A stretch of DNA of 64,000 bases from an uncultured Bacteroidales bacterium (GTDB lineage Bacteria; Bacteroidota; Bacteroidia; Bacteroidales; UBA932). The stretch lies in assembly GCA_944323805.1 (NCBI GenBank), contig CALUTW010000002.1, positions 143,659-207,658 of the forward strand, read 5' to 3'. Made by a program: the position numbers and the translations under genes. A model generated the notes under the pieces. The model saw only the letters and a list, made by a program, of their open reading frames with translations. It did not search any database and was not told the origin of the DNA. This document shows, piece by piece, positions 10,115-17,056 of this stretch (position 1 is its first letter; each line of letters starts with the position of its first letter).

Positions 10115-11050
10115 TCATTTCTGATAAACTTTCACATAATTCACATACATGCGAGCTTCATCGCCGTCTTCCGGAAGCGCAGTAATCTGGGAGGCATTAT
10201 GGATTCCCGGGAAATTGCCGCCTACAGCAAGGTTGAAGATGATGAAGAAGTCATGGTGGAAGTAATGACCGGTCCCCCAGTCATCGGACGTATCAGTGAT
10301 AGCCATCTCATAGTATGGCGCCGCGTCCGGATACTTGTCGAGGTCGAGATACATCTTCAGCGAGCTCTCGTCCCATATGAGCGTATAGAGATGGTAATTC
10401 CCGTCCTGAAGGCTGTAGCTGTTTGTCGTGGAGCGGGCATAATTCGGGTAGGCGCCATTCTTATAATAGCCCCAGTGCGCTGCCCCGTTGAAATACCTGT
10501 CCTGGGTACCGTTCCTGATACCGTCGGCATGTCCCATCTCAAGGATATCTATCTCCCCGCAACGCGGCCAGCCGTCAGTGTCATAGTTTGCCCCGAGCAA
10601 CCAGAATGCCGGCCAGAGACCGTTGGCTGTAGATGGAAGCATTATGCTTGCCTCGACTTTCCCATGGGTAAACTCATACCTGTCCCGTGTATTGAGCCTG
10701 CCGGATGTAAAATACTTACCGTTATAACTCTCCCTTCTTGCGGTAATGACAAGGCATCCGTTCCCAGAGGCATCGTTTTCAACAGAGATGTTCTCTGCAC
10801 GGTAATACTGCATCTCGTTATTTCCTCCGCCGTCTCCGTTTACCTCTATGGACCATTTTGCCATGTCAAGGCTGCCGTCATCGAAAAGGTCCTCCCAGAC
10901 GAGCCTATAGCCGTCCGTCTCGCCTGAACCGGCCTGTACGCTATCCTTTCCAGGCATATCAGGGTTGTCCCCGTCAAGAGATGAACATGAGCAGGCATAC
11001 ATTGCCAGTGCACCAGTCATGACTGACAATATCAGATATTTTAATTTCAT
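10115..11050 (-). CDS. Glycoside hydrolase family 16 laminarinase-type endo-beta-glucanase (lipoprotein)
   Basis: Endo-hydrolase of beta-1,3 or mixed-link glucans, probably anchored in the outer membrane. From the ATG at 11050 the product has 311 residues with a lipoprotein signal (MKLKYLILSVMTGALAMYAC). The GH16 jelly roll includes WSIEVNGDGGGNNEMQYY, the catalytic signature EIDILE inside CGEIDILEMGH, and the downstream HHDFFIIFNLAVGGNFPG strand typical of laminarinases. A longer in-frame reading upstream to 11134 lacks a signal peptide at its start and is rejected. It sits between the glycan-binding-like lipoprotein and the GH128-like gene, with a hairpin-rich 100-nt gap upstream. Confidence 0.93.
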   Translation of the reverse strand: MKLKYLILSVMTGALAMYACSCSSLDGDNPDMPGKDSVQAGSGETDGYRLVWEDLFDDGSLDMAKWSIEVNGDGGGNNEMQYYRAENISVENDASGNGCLVITARRESYNGKYFTSGRLNTRDRYEFTHGKVEASIMLPSTANGLWPAFWLLGANYDTDGWPRCGEIDILEMGHADGIRNGTQDRYFNGAAHWGYYKNGAYPNYARSTTNSYSLQDGNYHLYTLIWDESSLKMYLDLDKYPDAAPYYEMAITDTSDDWGTGHYFHHDFFIIFNLAVGGNFPGIHNASQITALPEDGDEARMYVNYVKVYQK

Positions 11051-11122
11051 TGCAATAAGATTTATCGGATACAAAAAAGAGAGATGGGTAAACTCGCATT
11101 TATCCACCCCTCTTACCATTGC

Positions 11123-11140
11123 CCCGGCAATCATGCCGGG
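11123..11140 (-). other. Intercistronic hairpin between the SusCD block and the hydrolase block
   Basis: CCCGGCA / TGCCGGG form a perfect 7-bp stem with a 4-nt loop, 13 nt after the stop of the glycan-binding-like gene. A second, imperfect GC-rich fold lies at about 11080-11117. There is no U-tract, so a role in mRNA stability or processing is more likely than full termination. Confidence 0.45.
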
Positions 11141-11152
11141 CTGCCGGCAGGA

Positions 11153-11959
11153 TTATTTCCTGTAGATGAATACTGCATCAAGGTCAAGAGTGGTACCGGC
11201 AACACCACCGCTGAGGAATGCGAACAGGTTGATGGCAGCCTTCAGAGGCTCCTGACTGAAATCAAGCCCCATGTCTGCAAGAGGAATCTCATACTCATTC
11301 CATTCTCCCACAACGAATTCTCCGCTTACAGGCAGAACCGGTGTATATTGGGTCCCGTTATCATCATAAGGCACTGAAGGGTCTCCGAAAGCATGGCTTT
11401 TACCGGCTGTATCAGCTGACGGCCATGTCATATACATCAGGTGTGACTTGCCTTCCTGATCTGTCTTATAGGCAAAATGCAGATAATAGCTGTCGAGATC
11501 GTCTGCGATAGCGGTTACCTTGTCTACATTAGGGACATCAACTACCCCGTTATAAAGGTCCCATGCTCCGCCGGACCATCCGCCGTTACCTACGACGAAA
11601 GAAACCCAGCCAGTAGCCGCTCCATAGAAACCGACTCCTTTGTTGGTCCCGGCAGTATATGTGCCGCTCCATACGTCGATATTCACAACGGTGTTGCCTT
11701 CCGCATCTACTGCAGGCCTGAAGTCTGCAACAACCTTGTCCTCGATTGATGCATAGGAGTCGTCATCCATGAAAAGCACATAGTAGTCAGACCCCTGGAG
11801 AGAAGGATGGAGTGAGACTTCTCCTCCCTCATCATCATCGTCATCAATGATTGCACCGCCATTTCCTCCGGTGTTGTTACCATTGTCCTTTTCACATGCA
11901 GTGAAAGTAAAGCCAGCGAGAAGCGCTCCCGCAAAAAGCATCAAAAATGTCTTTTTCAT
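11153..11959 (-). CDS. PUL surface lipoprotein, probable glycan-binding protein (SusE/F position)
   Basis: A 268-residue lipoprotein with signal MKKTFLMLFAGALLAGFTFTAC (Cys22), followed by a Gly/Asn-rich and then acidic linker (DDDDDEGGE) that would hold the domain away from the membrane. The rest (about 50-268) looks like a single beta-sandwich rich in Trp, Tyr and Asp (GNGGWSGGAWDLYNG, TLDLDAVFIYRK), as in carbohydrate-binding domains. I recognise no specific family. Position directly after SusD is where surface glycan-binding proteins are usually encoded, and this is the main ground for the call. Catalysis cannot be excluded, but no hydrolase signature is visible. Confidence 0.65.
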   Translation of the reverse strand: MKKTFLMLFAGALLAGFTFTACEKDNGNNTGGNGGAIIDDDDDEGGEVSLHPSLQGSDYYVLFMDDDSYASIEDKVVADFRPAVDAEGNTVVNIDVWSGTYTAGTNKGVGFYGAATGWVSFVVGNGGWSGGAWDLYNGVVDVPNVDKVTAIADDLDSYYLHFAYKTDQEGKSHLMYMTWPSADTAGKSHAFGDPSVPYDDNGTQYTPVLPVSGEFVVGEWNEYEIPLADMGLDFSQEPLKAAINLFAFLSGGVAGTTLDLDAVFIYRK

Positions 11960-12025
11960 GAGAAATTAATTTTAATTGGGTTAATGAATTATATGGTTCA
12001 GATTTTAGAGTCCGTCTGAATCTGA

Positions 12026-13681
12026 TCAATATCCAGGGTTCTGTTCCAGTCCTCCCAGGCGCACCTCCTCATCAGGAATAGGGAACAGTTCGTGCTTGCC
12101 TGTCCTGAAGTCCGACATATGAGCCCTGACTTCATCGGATTCCTGGGCCTTGTATGCTGCCATCACATCCCCGGCGATTCCCCATCTGCAGAGGTCGAAC
12201 CAGCGATGCGACTCCATTGCAAGCTCAACCCTTCTCTCGTGGCGGATAGCCATCTCGAGGTCAGTGTCAGTATCCTGCAGCTGATGCTCAGCATAACCGG
12301 CGGTATAGTCAGGAATTGAATAGTCCGGGAATGCCGGCAGTATATCCTCCGTCCCTCTTGCACGTGCCCTGACATACTCAAGATATGTCTTGGCGGTACC
12401 GGGGGCCCCGCATTCGAGACTTGCCTCCGCATACATGAGATATACGTCAGCGAGACGGATGACGACGTTGTTCATAGGGGAACGCATGTCATTGTCGATA
12501 GCTTCCGGATACGTCCTTGTCGACTGGTCGAACATGGTACGCTTGATAGAGACATATCTGCATCCGAGATAATTCTCCTGCTCGGCATTGCCTATCTCAT
12601 CGTCCGTAGGGGTAAGTATTGTGGCATCCCTGCGAGGGTCGCCGTCTTCATATTCATCGTACAGGTTCTGCGTAGGTCTGTTGAAACCCCATCCGACATT
12701 GACAAAGGCCGAAGAGCGGGAGCGCATCAGGATTGTCGCAAAGGTACCTCTCTGGAATCCGTTTCCCTCTCCATAGTCGGTCGTCTCTTCCTTCATATAC
12801 TGTATCTCGAACACCGACTCGGGTCCGTTTTCCCCTGCAAGAGTGAAATTGTCGGCATAGTCAGTACACAGGGAGTACTCCGAGGCCTGCTCCTGCATGA
12901 ATGTCCGTCCCCACGTCTGCGCCTCCGTATAGCATGATGATGCATCCTGACCTGAATTCTCCTTGCTGTTACCCCAGTAGAGATAAGCCTTCAGAAGCAT
13001 CGCCTGTGCCGCTCCGCTGGTCGCTCTTCCCATGTCGGATGCATCATATCCGCTCTTTGCCGGGAGGTAAGCTGCGGCCTCCTTCAGGTCATCCGTTATG
13101 AGAGTATATATCTCATCTGCCGTGGCACGCGGCTGTATCCAGTCTTCGCTGCTGTAGATCGGTGTCTCTATCTTAGGTACGCCTCCGAACATACGCACGA
13201 GACGGAAATAGTAGAATGCCCTCAGGAACCTGGCTTCGGCAAGAAGCCTGGCCTTGAATTCCCCTGTAAATCGCTCATCTATGCCGGGCTCCATTGCGGA
13301 AATCTGCTCGATGGCAAGATTTGCACGGGCAATCCCCTGATACTGCGCGCGGTAGTACTCAAGCAGAAGCCCGTTATTGGCTATTGCCTTGAAATTTTCA
13401 AGGTCGTATGCATCTGCCATATCCGAGATATTCTGTCCGCCCTTGAGAGCATCGTCAGAGACCACATCCCCGATAAAGAATTCCGAATAGTAGGTGTTGC
13501 TGTACTCCCACATCAACGGGACATATGCAGCAGTGACAACCTGCTCGGCCGCATCGGCCCCGGTAAAATAGTCCTCCACCTTGTTGAGCATCGGGCTGTC
13601 TTCCCCAAGCCATCCTGAGCATGATACGGCAAACGGTACGCATAATAGAGCCAGGACAGTTCCAAATATATTTCTGTTCAT
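12026..13681 (-). CDS. SusD/RagB-family glycan-binding outer-membrane lipoprotein
   Basis: Surface lipoprotein forming the lid of the SusC transporter. From the ATG at 13681 there are 551 residues, with a signal ending FAVSC and the Cys anchor. The N-terminal helical TPR-like half carries ARFLRAFYYFRLVRMFGGVPKIE, a hallmark of the family. The C-terminal half includes VIRLADVYLMYAEASLECG, an RARARG segment, IRHERRVELAMESHRWFDLCRWG and the closing LFPIPDEEVRLGGLEQNPGY. A TTG 9 nt upstream is a less likely start. It follows susC by 13 nt. The sequence does not tell the ligand; the neighbouring hydrolases suggest beta-1,3-glucan. Confidence 0.96.
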   Translation of the reverse strand: MNRNIFGTVLALLCVPFAVSCSGWLGEDSPMLNKVEDYFTGADAAEQVVTAAYVPLMWEYSNTYYSEFFIGDVVSDDALKGGQNISDMADAYDLENFKAIANNGLLLEYYRAQYQGIARANLAIEQISAMEPGIDERFTGEFKARLLAEARFLRAFYYFRLVRMFGGVPKIETPIYSSEDWIQPRATADEIYTLITDDLKEAAAYLPAKSGYDASDMGRATSGAAQAMLLKAYLYWGNSKENSGQDASSCYTEAQTWGRTFMQEQASEYSLCTDYADNFTLAGENGPESVFEIQYMKEETTDYGEGNGFQRGTFATILMRSRSSAFVNVGWGFNRPTQNLYDEYEDGDPRRDATILTPTDDEIGNAEQENYLGCRYVSIKRTMFDQSTRTYPEAIDNDMRSPMNNVVIRLADVYLMYAEASLECGAPGTAKTYLEYVRARARGTEDILPAFPDYSIPDYTAGYAEHQLQDTDTDLEMAIRHERRVELAMESHRWFDLCRWGIAGDVMAAYKAQESDEVRAHMSDFRTGKHELFPIPDEEVRLGGLEQNPGY

Positions 13682-13694
13682 TGTCTGCAATATT

Positions 13695-16600
13695 TTAGAA
13701 ATTGATATTAAGACCGAGCATGAATGTCCTCGACTGAGGATAGTTGCCGTAGTCTACTCCACCGCCCACTTCAGGGTCATAGCCCGTATATCTGGTAACG
13801 GTAAAGAGGTTTGATCCTGACAGGTATATGCGCAGCCTGCTCATGCCGAGCCTGCTGATCCATCTTTCAGGGAGAGAATAGCCGATCTGGAGATTCTTCA
13901 GCCTGAGATACGAGCCGTCCTCTATGAACCTGTCGCTGTCCTCCTTGTTCATGGCGCTGCCGTTAGGGTTAGGAATGGAGCCTCCCGGATTGGAGGTTGT
14001 CCACACATCCCGCATGGTAGTACTCAAAGTGGCCTCATTGCCTGTACCCTCTGTCCTGAGACGGACCGCGTTGTAGATTTCATTCCCGTACACGCCCTGG
14101 AAGAACAGGGACAGGTCAAGTCCTTTCCATGCGGCAGATATATTAAGCCCGTATGTAAGCCACGGGAACGGATTGCCGAGATCCGTCCTGTCCGCCTCGG
14201 TTATCTTGCCGTCATGATTGATATCGACATACTTCGCATCTCCCGGAGCATACTTGCCATCCTCCTCGGCCCAGAGATATTCCGAGATCTCCTCTTCAGT
14301 ACGGAATATCCCGTCGTACCTGTAGCCCCAGAAAGTATAGAGAGGCAGTCCCTCGTCAGATATCACTTTATCCCCGATTACCCTCTGGCCTCCGTTCATG
14401 GCAGTCAATTCATTGCTGATGAATGAGACATTGCCGCCTATGGAATAATCCACCTGTCCTATCCTGTTGCGATGGTTCAGCGAAAGCTCGATACCCTGGT
14501 TCCTTACCGTACCGACATTTGCCGTAGCCGCATATCTGTTGCCTACATGGGCCGGCGCAGTCACGCTCAGGAGCATATCCTTGGTGTCACGCAGGAAGAG
14601 GTCCACGGTACCGGTAAGCCTGTTGTTGAGCACACCGAAATCAAAGCCGGCATTCCACTGCTCAGTAGTCTCCCAGCGGCCTCCGTTGTTGACATATGTA
14701 AGTATCGTAGCTCCGGTAGCAAGAGCCTGATCCCCGACACCGAGAGGGTAGTCAAGGAATGTCGGTCCAGTATTGCTCATGCTCAGGATAAAGCTGTTGT
14801 CGCCTATCTTATCGTTTCCGATACTGCCCCAGCCGGCCCTTATCTTCAGGTCATCGAGCCATGATATGCCCTTCATCCACGGTTCACTGCTGATACGCCA
14901 TGCAAGTGCTGCCGACGGGAAGAATCCCCAGGCATTCTCAGGAAACTTGCTCGAGCCGTCAGCCCTGAAGTTTACAGTTATGAGATACTTGCTGTCGAAT
15001 GAATAATGCAGACGTCCGAGGAATGAGAGCCTGCGGGAGCGCGATGCCTGGTCAGAGGATTCGGTACGGTCCTCCGTCGCCTGGGACAGATACCAGTTCC
15101 TCTCGTCCGGGTTCAGGATTGTCGAGCCAGAGCCTCCAATGCTGTAATAATTGTATTCCTCGCTTGTCTGGCCGACCATTGCGGAGAAACTGTGCTTCTT
15201 GATTTCCCTTGAATAGGTAAGGGTGTTCTCTACAATGACAGTAGAATAGCGCGCCATGTTGCGCTCGATGAAATTCTTGTCATTCTTGTCGTATTCGGAG
15301 TACTGGTATTTTGACTTGAAGAGCCTGTGTCTGGTGTTGGTCAGGTCGAGACTGACATCAGACCGGAAAGTCAGCCCCTTGACAGGAGTGATCTCAAGGA
15401 ATATGTCTCCCACCCATCTTTCAGTCTTGTCCTGAGGATCGGAATTCTCCACCATTGAAAGAGGGTTGGTAACGTTCTTGAAATTGGAGGCGGCACTGAT
15501 CTGTCCGCTGAGGTCCTCGCCGTTGCGGTTCCTGCTTCCTGCCGGATATCGTGCCGGGTCCCACGGCGCCATAGCCAGGGCGGCAGATATGACTGATGCA
15601 GCCGGAGAACTGTTGTTGTTCATCGCATTGCGCCCTTCCGACATCATGAATGTAAGGTTCTCCCCTACCTTGAGCCACTTTGCAACCTGATGCGAGGAGT
15701 TGGCCCTTACAGTAGCCCTGGAATAGTCCGAACCTATGATGGTTCCCTGCTGGTTGAAGTAGCTTCCGCTCAGAGACCACTGGCTTTTCTCATTGCCTCC
15801 ATTGATAGAGACATGGTAGTTCTGGATGGCTGCAGACCTGAAAATCTCGTCCTGCCAGTCGGTATCGATTGCAGAATAATTGAGATTGCTCGGATACCAT
15901 TTCGAAGACCCTATAAGATACTGCCTTACCCAGTCATTGATTCCGTTCGTCTGGAGATATTCCAGCTGTGAGGAGCTGGTAAGGGATGCAAGGGTGTAGG
16001 CGAATTCGGAGGCATTCATCAGGTCCAGCTTCCTCCACGGAGTCTGGACTCCGGCATAGGCGTCAATAGAGACATTGACCTTGCCGTCGGTACTGCCTTT
16101 CTTTGTGGTGATGAGGATGACACCGTTGGCTCCACGCGAGCCGTAGATTGCCGTTGCAGATGCATCCTTCAGGATTTCTGTGGACGAGATGTCATTGGGA
16201 TTGACAAATGAGATATCCTCTACAATGACCCCGTCAACCACATATATAGGGGCGCTGTTATTGACTGTGCCGATTCCCCTGATGCGGACTTCCGCTGCCG
16301 CCCCGGGCTGGCCGGAACTGGAATTGACTGTAACTCCTGCGGCAAGACCCTGGAGCGCCTGGTCAAGATTGGCAGCCGGTGTACGCTGAAGTTCATCTGC
16401 CTTGACGGAGGAGACCGAGCCGGTAAGGTCGCTCTTCTTCATTACACCATAGCCGATGGCCACAACCTCGTCGAGCATCACGGCATCGGTCTCCATTGCA
16501 ACATTTATTGTTCCCCCCCCCGAAATTGTAAACAGCTGATCCTTGAAACCTATCGAAGTAAAGAGAACTGTCTGTCCGCTCTGGACAGAAATACTGTAGT

Positions 16601-16775
16601 TGCCGTCAAGGTCTGTGGATGTCCCCTGCGTTGTACCTTGTATGACAACAGAAACTCCGGGAAGCGGAAGTCCGTCATCTGCGGACGTCACATTTCCCGA
16701 CACAAGCACCGCCTGCGCAGAAGCAACCTGCAGTGCAAGCAATGCCATAAAGGCTGAAAAAATGATTTTTCTCAT
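13695..16775 (-). CDS. SusC/RagA-family TonB-dependent oligosaccharide transporter
   Basis: Outer-membrane beta-barrel importing glycan fragments with energy from TonB. From the ATG at 16775 it has 1026 residues. There is a signal peptide MRKIIFSAFMALLALQVASA, then a carboxypeptidase-D-like regulatory domain (about 24-105, GNVTSADDGLPLPGVSVVIQG). The TonB-dependent plug follows, with LDEVVAIGYGVMKKSDLTGS and the SusC signature TEILKDASATAIYGSRGANGVI, and the barrel ends in the aromatic-terminal GLNINF. The ORF can be read 42 codons further upstream but that part overlaps the promoter and lacks a signal. Codons near residue 85 lie on a run of nine G (see repeat). First gene of the PUL transcript. 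Confidence 0.96.
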   Translation of the reverse strand: MRKIIFSAFMALLALQVASAQAVLVSGNVTSADDGLPLPGVSVVIQGTTQGTSTDLDGNYSISVQSGQTVLFTSIGFKDQLFTISGGGTINVAMETDAVMLDEVVAIGYGVMKKSDLTGSVSSVKADELQRTPAANLDQALQGLAAGVTVNSSSGQPGAAAEVRIRGIGTVNNSAPIYVVDGVIVEDISFVNPNDISSTEILKDASATAIYGSRGANGVILITTKKGSTDGKVNVSIDAYAGVQTPWRKLDLMNASEFAYTLASLTSSSQLEYLQTNGINDWVRQYLIGSSKWYPSNLNYSAIDTDWQDEIFRSAAIQNYHVSINGGNEKSQWSLSGSYFNQQGTIIGSDYSRATVRANSSHQVAKWLKVGENLTFMMSEGRNAMNNNSSPAASVISAALAMAPWDPARYPAGSRNRNGEDLSGQISAASNFKNVTNPLSMVENSDPQDKTERWVGDIFLEITPVKGLTFRSDVSLDLTNTRHRLFKSKYQYSEYDKNDKNFIERNMARYSTVIVENTLTYSREIKKHSFSAMVGQTSEEYNYYSIGGSGSTILNPDERNWYLSQATEDRTESSDQASRSRRLSFLGRLHYSFDSKYLITVNFRADGSSKFPENAWGFFPSAALAWRISSEPWMKGISWLDDLKIRAGWGSIGNDKIGDNSFILSMSNTGPTFLDYPLGVGDQALATGATILTYVNNGGRWETTEQWNAGFDFGVLNNRLTGTVDLFLRDTKDMLLSVTAPAHVGNRYAATANVGTVRNQGIELSLNHRNRIGQVDYSIGGNVSFISNELTAMNGGQRVIGDKVISDEGLPLYTFWGYRYDGIFRTEEEISEYLWAEEDGKYAPGDAKYVDINHDGKITEADRTDLGNPFPWLTYGLNISAAWKGLDLSLFFQGVYGNEIYNAVRLRTEGTGNEATLSTTMRDVWTTSNPGGSIPNPNGSAMNKEDSDRFIEDGSYLRLKNLQIGYSLPERWISRLGMSRLRIYLSGSNLFTVTRYTGYDPEVGGGVDYGNYPQSRTFMLGLNINF
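16513..16521 (-). repeat. G9 homopolymer inside susC
   Basis: Nine C on the plus strand, nine G on the coding strand, encode Gly-Gly-Gly in TISGGGTINV of the N-terminal regulatory domain. It is the longest single-base G/C run noticed in the window. Change by one base would cut SusC off early. Confidence 0.9.
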
Positions 16776-16809
16776 GTCAGTCAGTGTCATTAACAGTGAT
16801 TTGTGATCG

Positions 16810-16817
16810 CAAATATA
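16810..16817 (-). promoter_or_regulatory. Probable -7 element of the susC promoter
   Basis: On the minus strand TATATTTG matches TAnnTTTG and lies 34 nt upstream of the susC ATG. No good TTTG is found 19-21 nt further upstream, as would be expected for a promoter that depends on an activator. Confidence 0.6.
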
Positions 16818-16860
16818 TGCGTGATAGCAATCGGATGATACTGGAACCATCTCACAAAAA

Positions 16861-16903
16861 CTCAACAATAGGAATATTTGATTTCTACATAACCTCAACA
16901 ATA
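16861..16903. promoter_or_regulatory. Direct repeat CTCAACAATA, 33-bp spacing, candidate operator of the PUL regulator
   Basis: CTCAACAATA occurs at 16861-16870 and again at 16894-16903, start-to-start 33 bp, about three helical turns. The repeats sit 44 and 77 bp upstream of the susC -7 element and in the gap shared with the divergent regulator gene. The placement suits an activator site; binding is inferred. Confidence 0.5.
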
Positions 16904-17000
16904 AGTTTATATATTATTAATTTCTAATATATTAAAAATAATTCTATCCAAACATAATCATATGTGTCAAATTCCTATACTCTACAAAAAGAAAATAGAT

Positions 17001-17008
17001 TAACTTTG
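17001..17008 (+). promoter_or_regulatory. Probable -7 element for the PUL regulator gene
   Basis: TAACTTTG fits TAnnTTTG, 49 nt upstream of the chosen ATG at 17057. A start at 17021 would leave almost no leader, which is one reason for preferring 17057. Confidence 0.5.
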
Positions 17009-17056
17009 TCATACGATAGAATGACCTGCCGCCACGACAGGAAAACACCACATGAA

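Noticed and set aside
10106..10927. 273-codon plus-strand ORF opposite the GH16 gene
   Set aside because: Antisense to a gene with an intact GH16 active site; no start context or family resemblance.
11870..11900. Possible CRISPR or tandem repeat around the acidic run in the binding-like lipoprotein
   Set aside because: It is only a short GAT-rich run encoding Asp residues in a linker; no repeat-spacer structure exists anywhere in the window.
13695..16901. Longer SusC reading starting at 16901
   Set aside because: The extra 42 codons cover the -7 promoter element and the real signal peptide begins at the ATG at 16775.
16964..17056. N-terminal extension of the PUL regulator
   Set aside because: The first candidate start lies upstream of the probable -7 element, so it could not be on the mRNA; ATG 17021 remains possible but leaves almost no leader.
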